Positions 1 to 7,068 of a stretch of 64,000 bases of DNA are shown in pieces (within the stretch, counting starts at the first letter, position 1; each line of letters opens with the position of its first letter). The stretch covers positions 2,178,562-2,242,561 of the forward strand of contig AP024673.1 of the NCBI GenBank assembly GCA_025998675.1, given 5' to 3'. The DNA is from Fimbriimonadales bacterium (GTDB lineage: Bacteria; Armatimonadota; Fimbriimonadia; Fimbriimonadales; GBS-DC). The position numbers and the translations under genes were made by a program. The notes beneath the pieces were generated by a model. That model saw nothing but the letters and a program-made list of their open reading frames with translations. It ran no database searches and was not told where the DNA came from.

Positions 1-87
1 GTCACCCACTTCCACACTTGGCAGTGTTTCCGCTCGCTGCTTTTGCCAGATGCGCTAACCGCTTTTGGATCTGTTATTCTATCGACT

Positions 88-1533
88 CTACATCATAGAC
101 AACTCAGGCAAAATGCCCCGCTCGTCGAAGGCGCGCTTGAGCTGGCGCATCAGCGAGCGTTCGCCTTCTGTGAGCGCCATGCGGGGCAGCTCGCCGCCTG
201 AGTGTGACCGCAGCCAGTCCGCGCCGTTCAGCACGCGATATTTCGCCTCCAGCGCGCGGATGCGCGACACGAGCGCGTCGGTCAGCCCGCTCTCGTCGGC
301 GGCGACATACAGGACGCCGTTGCCCGCGTGCGCCAGCGCCGAGACGCCCGTCAGCTCGCTCCAGCGCGCCGCGGCGTCGGCGATGTCGCTGGGGCGCATC
401 AGAATTTGCAGCAGCAGCGCATGACGGCGCGGGGCGAGCCAGTCGCGCACCTGCTGTAGCATCGCCGCCGACACAGGCTCCGCAGGGTAGCCGCGCGCAC
501 GCACCTGCTCGATTTGCCACGCGACGCCCTCCGCGCGCCCCGAAAACTCCAGCAGGATGTAGGGCGCGGGCGCATCCTGCTCGGTCTGCAGCAGCGGCTC
601 GGCTTGAGGTTCCAGAGTCGTCAACGGCGCAACGACGGGCGGACGCTCCAGCACCGTTGCGCCTGCGTGAATGGGTATGCGAGGCATGCTCTGAGGCGAA
701 CCTGCCGAGGCAATTGTCGGGTGGTAGTTGAGGGGCGCGGACTCGGCGTCTGGCAGGGCGTCCACGCGCCGCAGCGACTGCGCCGAAACCCAGTCGCCCG
801 GCGTTTCGCGCAACGCCAGCACGCTAACGCCGTCGGGCTGGAGAGGCAGCGTCATCAATTCGTCGAGCGTCTGTGCCAGCGTCGCCCAGCTGGCGCGCCA
901 GCCGACGGCGTCGAACTGCTGCGGCAGGGGCTGCACCTTGAGCGTGATTTCGGTCAGCACCGCCAGCGTGCCCCACGAGCCGCACAGCAAACGATGGATG
1001 TCGTACCCTGCGACGCTCTTGACCACCTTCGCGCCGCTTTTGAAGGCGACTCCGTCGGGCGTCACGGCGCGCACGGCAAGCAGTCGGTCGCGCGGCGCGC
1101 CGAACCGATAGCGCCACGAGCCTGCACGGTTGCTGGCGACAATCCCGCCGATGGTCGCCTCGCCGGGCAGCGCGGGGTTCCACGGCAGGTACTGATGGTG
1201 TTCACGGAGTATCTCCTGCACCGCCTGCAGGGTCATCCCCGCGCCGACGGTCAGCACCAGGTCGGCGGGCGAGTAGTCCACCACGCGGTTCAGGCGGCGC
1301 GTGCTGAGCAACCACCACGCGCGTTCAGGCGGTGTGAGATGAGGCAGATGTGTACCGCCGCCCGCAATCACGCACGGCGCGCGCATGGCATGGGTGTATT
1401 CCAGCAGGGCGCACACCTCCGACTCGCTGGCGGGGGCGACCACTGCAAAGGGCGCGGCGTCGCCGATGCAGGCGTGCGAATCGGGCGCGCCGCGCCCCTC
1501 ACTGCCGACAATCGCGTACAGTCCCTCCTGCAT
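88..1533 (-). CDS. GlcE-like FAD-binding oxidase subunit
   Basis: A 481-residue flavoprotein of the PCMH/FAD-linked oxidase type. The N-terminal 220 residues hold the FAD-binding fold, including GEATIGGIVASNRAG and SVAGYDIHRLLCGSWG, which match the glycolate oxidase subunit GlcE pattern (KNVAGYD..RL..GS.GTL). GlcE is usually about 350 residues, so this one is long; the extra length lies in a middle segment (about 225-310) without clear motifs. GlcE normally works with GlcD and GlcF, and neither is visible here, so the substrate (glycolate or another 2-hydroxy acid) is inferred. The start codon overlaps the upstream gene's stop codon by one base (TAATG), so the two are probably cotranscribed. 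Confidence 0.75.
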   Translation of the reverse strand: MQEGLYAIVGSEGRGAPDSHACIGDAAPFAVVAPASESEVCALLEYTHAMRAPCVIAGGGTHLPHLTPPERAWWLLSTRRLNRVVDYSPADLVLTVGAGMTLQAVQEILREHHQYLPWNPALPGEATIGGIVASNRAGSWRYRFGAPRDRLLAVRAVTPDGVAFKSGAKVVKSVAGYDIHRLLCGSWGTLAVLTEITLKVQPLPQQFDAVGWRASWATLAQTLDELMTLPLQPDGVSVLALRETPGDWVSAQSLRRVDALPDAESAPLNYHPTIASAGSPQSMPRIPIHAGATVLERPPVVAPLTTLEPQAEPLLQTEQDAPAPYILLEFSGRAEGVAWQIEQVRARGYPAEPVSAAMLQQVRDWLAPRRHALLLQILMRPSDIADAAARWSELTGVSALAHAGNGVLYVAADESGLTDALVSRIRALEAKYRVLNGADWLRSHSGGELPRMALTEGERSLMRQLKRAFDERGILPELSMM

Positions 1534-1955
1534 TACAGCCTGATATCGATAATGCCCGACACGCCGACGCCCTCCACGCGGTTAATATTGCGTTGGGGGT
1601 TTTTGGTAGAGATGGGGATCAGCGCGCGCAGGCGCACCTCGCGCCCCAGAAAGTCGCCCTCAATCTGGGCGACCGCCTGCACCTTGCGCACCAGTTCGGG
1701 TTTGCCCATCACCTGCGCCGCGCCGATATGTGCGCCATTGCCCGCGCTGAGAATGGGCACGACCTTCGTGGCAAAGTTTCTGTCGGGTTTTGTGTTCGTA
1801 AGGCGGTTCAGCGCGCGATCCATATCCCCGCCGAAGCGGTCCACCGCCAGTGCAATTCCGCCTGCCTTCAGAATCTTGTCCAGCTGCGCATACCCAACCA
1901 CACCGCCCAGCGTCAACAACACTCCAAGCCCAAATGCACGTAGTTGCCGTGTCAT
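1533..1955 (-). CDS. Exported protein of unknown function
   Basis: A 140-residue protein with an N-terminal signal peptide (basic MTRQLR, hydrophobic LGVLLTLGGVVGYA, likely cleavage near residue 23). I recognise no family. The C-terminal half carries alternating hydrophobic stretches ending VSGIIDIRL, suggesting a small beta-rich domain. A strong Shine-Dalgarno (GGGAGG) lies about 6 bases before the ATG, and a minus-strand -10 (TATACT, 1975-1980) lies about 20 bases upstream, so this is the first gene of a two-gene unit with the GlcE-like oxidase. It is divergent from the CARF-RelE gene. Confidence 0.6.
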   Translation of the reverse strand: MTRQLRAFGLGVLLTLGGVVGYAQLDKILKAGGIALAVDRFGGDMDRALNRLTNTKPDRNFATKVVPILSAGNGAHIGAAQVMGKPELVRKVQAVAQIEGDFLGREVRLRALIPISTKNPQRNINRVEGVGVSGIIDIRL

Positions 1956-2050
1956 AGAAACCTCCCTGTTGCGTAGTATACCTGTTGGACGCGCAAACGG
2001 GCGGACAGAGTCATGGTATACTTTGCGTATACTTGAATGGGAGGTTAGTG
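1956..2050. promoter_or_regulatory. Divergent promoter region with tandem TATACT boxes
   Basis: On the minus strand TATACT (1975-1980) drives the exported-protein gene. On the plus strand two TATACT copies stand 11 bases apart (2017-2022 and 2028-2033), each inside a self-complementary GTATAC, followed by the GGGAGG ribosome site for the CARF-RelE gene. The doubled palindromic hexamer could be two alternative -10 elements or a repressor site over the promoter; the sequence alone does not decide. Confidence 0.5.
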
Positions 2051-3100
2051 ATGCGTACCGTGATTACTACAGTTGGCACTTCGCTTTTGAACCACGCGAA
2101 GAATCAGGGGAAAGACCCGCAGGACTATCTGCGCACTGCTGAAAGGGAAGGAACGCTTGATCAGACATCTGCAGAGACGAATTCCCTCGAGCGATTGCTG
2201 CAGAAAGGCGACCGAATCGTGTTCCTTCATTCCGACACAGACGAAGGCGAACAGGCGGCGCGCCTGCTGGCAGACTTTTACCGCGAAAAAGGACACGCAA
2301 CCGAGACTCGAAAGGTGTCTTCGCTGAAGTACGACGAGAAACAGTTCGCCCAGCGTGGACTGCGCGCTTTCGTAACAGAGCTGATTAACCATGTTGAGGC
2401 GGCTCAGAGGGCGCATCAGGAGGTTCTCATCAACGCGACAGGCGGCTTCAAAGCCGAGTTTGCCTACGCCTTGCTGGTAGGGTTGCTGTACAAAGTGCCT
2501 GTGTATTATATTCATGAGAAATTCCGCGAAATCATCTCACTGCCGCCAATTCCCATCGGCTGGAACTTCCAGCTGATTGACGACTACGAGGCGTTCTTCG
2601 AGTGGATTGAGCAAGATCTGCGTACAACTCGAGAGGTGGAGAATTGGCTGTATGGAATGCCAGAGGCTGTGCGACTTCTGCTAACTGACGAGGATGGCTA
2701 CACTGTGCTTTCGCCCGCTGGAGAAGCGTTTTACCGCGCCTATCGGAAGCTGATTGAAGAGGAGCCACGCACGCCCGCATTCCTGCATAAGCAGGCGAAG
2801 AGGGCGCTACTCAGCGCAGACGATGACACACGACAGGAGCTGCACCGAAGAATTAGTCGGCTGCAAAACTCTGAACTTGGACGGCAGAATTCGGAACACA
2901 AGCGCAACAGCGACTGCCTGTTCTACCCAACGGGCAGGTTTCCCTATCGGATAGCCTACTACACGGATGCCAACGGTATCTGGATATGCGCAATCTTCAC
3001 CTCGCACGACAGGTACGAAGCGGCTCTGGAGAAAGGCATCTACAGCAAGGATTATGACAGGGAAGACTTCGAACCATACGAGGGGCTGGCAACACGGTGA
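2051..3100 (+). CDS. CARF-RelE fusion ribonuclease (Cami1-like), orphan
   Basis: A 349-residue protein. Residues 1-165 form a CARF domain of the APE2256/Csm6 type: TTVGTSLL (5-12) is the first ligand-loop motif and NATGGFKAE (128-136) the second; both contact cyclic oligoadenylate in the family. Residues 190-245 are helical linker. Residues about 245-335 look like a RelE-type mRNA interferase, with FPYRIAYYTDANGIWICAIF as the typical RelE strand pair. This is the architecture of Cami1, a CARF-RelE enzyme that cuts ribosome-bound mRNA after type III CRISPR signalling. An ATG 22 codons into a longer reading frame is chosen because GGGAGG sits 7 bases upstream. No cas gene or CRISPR array occurs in the window, so the source of an activator is unknown. 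Base composition looks less GC-rich than the neighbours by eye. Confidence 0.8.
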   Translation: MRTVITTVGTSLLNHAKNQGKDPQDYLRTAEREGTLDQTSAETNSLERLLQKGDRIVFLHSDTDEGEQAARLLADFYREKGHATETRKVSSLKYDEKQFAQRGLRAFVTELINHVEAAQRAHQEVLINATGGFKAEFAYALLVGLLYKVPVYYIHEKFREIISLPPIPIGWNFQLIDDYEAFFEWIEQDLRTTREVENWLYGMPEAVRLLLTDEDGYTVLSPAGEAFYRAYRKLIEEEPRTPAFLHKQAKRALLSADDDTRQELHRRISRLQNSELGRQNSEHKRNSDCLFYPTGRFPYRIAYYTDANGIWICAIFTSHDRYEAALEKGIYSKDYDREDFEPYEGLATR

Positions 3101-3136
3101 TTCGTCTGTCTTATGTGGGGTAAAATTCACTGGCGC

Positions 3137-3208
3137 GCCCCCGTAGCTCAGTGGATAGAGCGCAGGCCTCCGGAGCCTGGTGCGCAGGTTCGATTCCTGC
3201 CGGGGGCG
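3137..3208 (+). tRNA. tRNA-Arg (anticodon CCG)
   Basis: A full cloverleaf can be drawn by hand: acceptor GCCCCCG/CGGGGGC; D stem GCTC/GAGC around AGTGGATA; anticodon stem CAGGC/GCCTG with loop CTCCGGA, so anticodon CCG reading CGG; T stem GCAGG/CCTGC with loop TTCGATT; discriminator G. The CCA end is not encoded. A TAAAAT -10 box at 3121-3126 precedes it. Its 3' end is one base from the stop codon of the opposing oxidoreductase gene. Confidence 0.95.
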
Positions 3209-3209
3209 T

Positions 3210-4235
3210 TTACTTGAGATTCATCACCAGCAGCCGCTTGCCCGCGGTCATCGATGCCTGATACTCCTGCAGGGCGCGGTGCGTTTCGTGCAAGGGATAG
3301 CGTCCCGCGATTTCACTGCGCAGCAGGTCGCCCAGCGCGTTTTGAATCTGCCGCGCCAGCCGCAGCTGCTGCCACAGGGTGCGCTTCGCCAACCAGTCCG
3401 CCAGCCAGAAGCCTTCCACGCGCTTGCGCTGGAAAATCAAATCGCGCGGGTCCGCCATCAGCGGCGACTCGGAGAGCGCGCCGTACAGCACCAGCCGACC
3501 CCCATCGGGCAGTGCGCGCAGCACCCGCGCAGCGGTCATGCCCGACACCGCCTCGAACGCAATCGTCGCGCCCACTTCGCGGCACACTGTGCGCAGTTGC
3601 TCATCGAATCCGTCCGCCTCGCTGTTCAGCACATGGCGCGCGCCCATCGAGCGCAGCAGCTCCGCCTGCTCCTCGCGCCGCACGATATGCACGCCCTCGA
3701 CGCCAAAATGCAGGCTCAGGCGCGCCAGCATCCGCCCCAGCGCGCTGGCGGCGGCGGTCTGCACAAACGCGCGATGCCCGCCCCGACGGGCAATATCCAT
3801 CAGCGCCCACGCCGTGAGCGGATTCACGATGAGCATCGCGCCCGCCTCGTCGCTGATGGAGTCGCTGAGGGGGATACACCGCGCGCTGGAGGTGAGCATA
3901 TACTCCGCCCATGTGCCGTCGCGCTGGTTGGGCGCGGCGCAGGCGACGCGCTTGCCCAGCAACATGCGGCTGAGCCAGTCGTCGCCCGTCGCGACCACGC
4001 GCCCCGCGCCCTCCCAGCCCGGCGCCACAGGCAGCGGCTTCAGCACCCCGTACAGCCCCTTCAGAAACATCAGGTCGGAGGGGTTGATTGGCGCGGCGGA
4101 CATCTTCACCAGCGCCTGCCCGCGCTGCGGACGGGGTACCGGGCGCGTCTCAATCCGCAGCGAATCGGGCGCGCCGTCGTAGGCGTGCAGCACCGCCGCC
4201 TGCATCGTGTCGGGAATCGGCTCGATCGCTCTCAT
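3210..4235 (-). CDS. MDR-family NADPH:quinone/enoyl reductase-like oxidoreductase
   Basis: A 341-residue zinc-free medium-chain dehydrogenase/reductase. The N-terminal GroES-like domain shows INPSDLMFLKGLYG and PVAPGWEGAGRV, as in quinone oxidoreductases and enoyl-CoA reductases. The Rossmann part has QTAAASALGRMLARL in the nucleotide-binding position, an A-rich variant of the usual AAxGGVG motif. No zinc ligands are seen. The natural substrate cannot be told. The ATG overlaps the stop codon of the upstream SDR gene (ATGA), so the two reductases form an operon. Confidence 0.8.
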   Translation of the reverse strand: MRAIEPIPDTMQAAVLHAYDGAPDSLRIETRPVPRPQRGQALVKMSAAPINPSDLMFLKGLYGVLKPLPVAPGWEGAGRVVATGDDWLSRMLLGKRVACAAPNQRDGTWAEYMLTSSARCIPLSDSISDEAGAMLIVNPLTAWALMDIARRGGHRAFVQTAAASALGRMLARLSLHFGVEGVHIVRREEQAELLRSMGARHVLNSEADGFDEQLRTVCREVGATIAFEAVSGMTAARVLRALPDGGRLVLYGALSESPLMADPRDLIFQRKRVEGFWLADWLAKRTLWQQLRLARQIQNALGDLLRSEIAGRYPLHETHRALQEYQASMTAGKRLLVMNLK

Positions 4236-4891
4236 TCAGGAATAATGTCCAGCGCGCCTTTCTGCTCGTTGTAGTAGGCTTCCAGCACGCGCAGGGCGAC
4301 ATCTTCGGGCTGAAGCGCTTTGGGCGGCATGCGGAACGGCACGCGCTCCCAGAATCGCGTCGCGACCGCGCCCGGACGCACGACGGTAATCTTCCAGCGC
4401 GGCTGCTCTTTGGCGAGCGCCTGCGCGAAGACCTCCAGCCCCGCCTTCGCCGTCGCATACGCGCTCAAGCCGGGCAGGATGAGTTTTTCACTGATTGCGC
4501 CGATGTAGAACAGGTGCGGCTCCGGGCTGAATAGCGGGCTGAACGCGCGGGTCGCCACATATGCGCCTGTCAGGTTCGCGTCCAGAATGCGTCGCCACAC
4601 CTCCAGCGGCATCTCGGTGACCTTCTGCGCCGTGATGTCGCCCACCGCGTACACCAGCGCGTCCACCTGACGGTCGCCCAGCGTCTGCAGGTGCGTCGCC
4701 AGCGATTGCGCCGCCTGCGCCATCTGCGCCTCGTCGGCGACATCGCGCACCGTATGCGCCCATTGCACGCCCGGCGCGAACCGCTCCGCATGGCGTCCAA
4801 TCGCCCACACTTCCCATTCGTCTTCCATAAACGCCTTAGCAACGGATTGTCCGATAGAGCTGTCCGCTCCGATTAATAACAGGTGTCCCAT
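4232..4891 (-). CDS. Short-chain dehydrogenase/reductase (SDR)
   Basis: A 219-residue SDR. GADSSIGQSVAKAF near the N-terminus is the TGxxxGxG-type cofactor loop (here GADSSIG), and SAYATAKAGLEVFAQAL carries the catalytic Tyr-x-x-x-Lys. Classical SDRs are about 250 residues, so it is slightly short at the C-terminus. The start MGHLLLIGADSS is chosen over an upstream ATG because the beta-1 strand must begin there and because a TACAAT -10 box (4902-4907) would lie inside the longer version. First gene of a two-gene unit with the MDR reductase; it shares a divergent promoter region with recJ. Confidence 0.85.
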   Translation of the reverse strand: MGHLLLIGADSSIGQSVAKAFMEDEWEVWAIGRHAERFAPGVQWAHTVRDVADEAQMAQAAQSLATHLQTLGDRQVDALVYAVGDITAQKVTEMPLEVWRRILDANLTGAYVATRAFSPLFSPEPHLFYIGAISEKLILPGLSAYATAKAGLEVFAQALAKEQPRWKITVVRPGAVATRFWERVPFRMPPKALQPEDVALRVLEAYYNEQKGALDIIPE

Positions 4892-4967
4892 AGTGGCAAA
4901 GATTGTACCTGTTGGGCAGGCGCAGGGCAAGTCCACCGTCGGCAAGCGGGGTACAATAGCGTATCCT

Positions 4968-6671
4968 ATGGCGCGATACCGATGGCGTGTGCGTCCGACC
5001 GATGAGTCACAGGCGACGCGGCTGGCGGGCGAGCTGAATATCAGTCGCGTGCTGGCGCGATTGCTGGTCGCGCGCGGCTACACGGAGCCTGAAGCCGCCT
5101 ATCGGTTCCTGAACCCCTCGCTGAGCGATCTCGCCGACGCGCGGCGACTGCCCGATATCGCGCCTGCCGTGCGACGACTGGCGCAGGCGGTGGAGCGGCA
5201 GGAGCCTGTGCTGGTCTACGGCGACTACGATGTGGACGGGGTCACTTCGACCGCGCTGTGGGTGACAACCCTGCGACGGCTGGGCGCGCCCGCCGAACCT
5301 TACATTCCTCATCGCGAGCAGGAGGGCTACGACCTGCACCCGAACGCCATCGGCGCGGCGCAACGGATGGGCGCACAGCTTGTGCTGACCTGCGATTGCG
5401 GCGTGCGCGCCCATGAAGCGGTGGACGCGCTCAACGCGGCGGGACTGGAAGTCATCGTGACCGACCATCACGAGCCCGGCGACCGTCTGCCGAACGCGCG
5501 GGCGGTGGTGAACCCCAAACGCGCCGATTCGGAGTACCCCTTCCGCGAGCTGAGCGGGGTGGGCGTCTCGCTCCGCGTCGCAGAGACACTGCTCAGAGAG
5601 CGCAAGCTGCCTGTTAATGGCTTCTACGACACGATGCTGGATCTGGTCGCGCTCGGCACGGTCGCCGATGTGATGCCGCTTGTTGGCGAGAACCGCGTGC
5701 TGGTCAAGCTGGGGCTGGAGCGACTCCATCGGACGAAGCGTGTGGGGCTGCAAGCGTTGAAGCAGGTCGCGGGCGTGAAGCGCTATCCCACCGCGCGCGA
5801 TATCGGGTTCGGGCTTGCCCCGCGCATCAACGCCGTCGGACGACTGGAAGATGCGACCCTCGCGCTGCAACTGCTGCTGGAGGACGACCCGCACGCGGCG
5901 CAGCAGATTGCCCAGACGCTGGACATGCACAACCGCGCCCGACAGGACCTGCAGGAAGCGGCGGTTCAGGAAGCCATCGCACAGGTCGAGAGTGAAAACC
6001 TCACCCGCCATCGCGCTCTCGTGGTACATTCTCCCGGTTGGCATCACGGGATTGTGGGGCTGGTCGCGGGCAAACTGGTGAATCGGTATTATCGTCCCGT
6101 CGTGGCGGCGACGGTTGACCCCGAATCGGGCGTCGTGCGCGGCTCGATGCGCAGTATCCCAGAGTTCAACCTGACCGAGCTGCTCGCGCAGATGAAGCCG
6201 CTCTGCCTCAAATGCGGCGGGCACGCGGCGGCGGGCGGCTTCGCCGTCGCGCTGGAGCAGTTCGACGCGCTGCGCGAATGCATTCTCGCCTTCACCAACG
6301 CGCGCCTGACCGACGACGACCTCATTCCCCTGCTGGACATCGATCAGGCGATTGAGGCGGGCGAGGTCACGATGCGCCTGATTCAAGAGCTGAACCTGCT
6401 GGAGCCGTTCGGCGTGGGCAACGAGAAGCCGCTCTTTATGTGTACAGGCGTGGAGGTGCTGGGCAGCCAGACCAGCAAAAACGGCAAGCACCTGTTCCTC
6501 AAAGTGCGCGGCGAGGGCAGCGTGGTCTACGACGCCGTGCTGTGGGGCGGCGGCGACTACCCGATTGAACCAGAGGCGCGAATAGACCTCGTGTTCGATG
6601 TAGAAGAGGATAGTTACAACGGGTATGGCGCGGTGCGCTGGGTGATTCGAGACTTTCGGGAAACGATTTGA
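4968..6671 (+). CDS. recJ: Single-stranded-DNA-specific exonuclease RecJ
   Basis: A 567-residue RecJ of the DHH phosphoesterase superfamily; it degrades single-stranded DNA 5' to 3' in recombination and repair. Visible motifs: YGDYDVDGVTSTALW (motif I), TCDCGV (II), VTDHHEPGD (III, the DHH signature), and the C-terminal DHHA1 portion with LKCGGHAAAGGFAV. The final 100 residues match the RecJ OB domain. The longer frame upstream is rejected: TACAAT (4952-4957) is a -10 box ten bases before ATG 4968, so the message is leaderless or nearly so. It may supply 5'-3' resection alongside the NurA-HerA pair at 19.8-23.1 kb. Confidence 0.93.
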   Translation: MARYRWRVRPTDESQATRLAGELNISRVLARLLVARGYTEPEAAYRFLNPSLSDLADARRLPDIAPAVRRLAQAVERQEPVLVYGDYDVDGVTSTALWVTTLRRLGAPAEPYIPHREQEGYDLHPNAIGAAQRMGAQLVLTCDCGVRAHEAVDALNAAGLEVIVTDHHEPGDRLPNARAVVNPKRADSEYPFRELSGVGVSLRVAETLLRERKLPVNGFYDTMLDLVALGTVADVMPLVGENRVLVKLGLERLHRTKRVGLQALKQVAGVKRYPTARDIGFGLAPRINAVGRLEDATLALQLLLEDDPHAAQQIAQTLDMHNRARQDLQEAAVQEAIAQVESENLTRHRALVVHSPGWHHGIVGLVAGKLVNRYYRPVVAATVDPESGVVRGSMRSIPEFNLTELLAQMKPLCLKCGGHAAAGGFAVALEQFDALRECILAFTNARLTDDDLIPLLDIDQAIEAGEVTMRLIQELNLLEPFGVGNEKPLFMCTGVEVLGSQTSKNGKHLFLKVRGEGSVVYDAVLWGGGDYPIEPEARIDLVFDVEEDSYNGYGAVRWVIRDFRETI

Positions 6672-6805
6672 CCGTATTTCCCCCCCAATTGAGGCAAATT
6701 CTCTTCAAAAACCCCGTGAATTCAGCAGGAATCGGGTTCAGCGATAGGTAAATTTAGGGGCACGCAGGCGCAGACGCCTGTGAATCCACTCATAGGAGGG
6801 AGGCT

Positions 6806-6997
6806 ATGCAATTCTACAGCGTGAAAGAGCGCAAGATGGTCGATGTACCTGACAATCAGGTGAAGACCCAGAAGTACGAGCGCACGACCAAGTCGGGCTC
6901 GAAGCAGGTGCGCTACGCCCTGAAAGCCGAATACAACGGGCAGAAGCTCACCAAGTTCGTCGACGAGGCGACCTATAAGAAGTTCGGCGGTAAGTAA
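6806..6997 (+). CDS. Small basic protein of unknown function
   Basis: A 63-residue lysine-rich soluble protein ending TYKKFGGK, preceded by a very strong ribosome site (AGGAGGGAGG) just before the ATG. It has no signal peptide or membrane segment. The repeated basic and aromatic spacing (KYERTTKSGSKQVRYALK) would fit a small beta-sheet nucleic-acid or ribosome-associated protein, but I recognise no family. It stands alone between recJ and a hairpin at 7009-7051. The strong SD suggests high expression. Confidence 0.6.
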   Translation: MQFYSVKERKMVDVPDNQVKTQKYERTTKSGSKQVRYALKAEYNGQKLTKFVDEATYKKFGGK

Positions 6998-7008
6998 GGG
7001 ATGCGCGT

Positions 7009-7051
7009 CTGGGAGAATCCCCACCCGCACCGGGCGCGGCGATTCTCCCAG
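7009..7051. terminator. Hairpin between convergent genes
   Basis: An 11-bp perfect stem (CTGGGAGAATC at 7009-7019 with GATTCTCCCAG at 7041-7051) between the small basic protein gene and the convergent subtilase gene. The 21-base loop is GC-rich and no T-run follows on either strand, so it could be a bidirectional terminator of the T-poor kind seen elsewhere in this window. Confidence 0.5.
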
Positions 7052-7068
7052 ATTCCCTGCGCCGCTGT

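Noticed and set aside
2051-3208. Integration of the CARF-RelE gene at tRNA-Arg
   Set aside because: The tRNA is intact, but no copy of its 3' end was found on the other side of the gene, so there is no att pair to support it.
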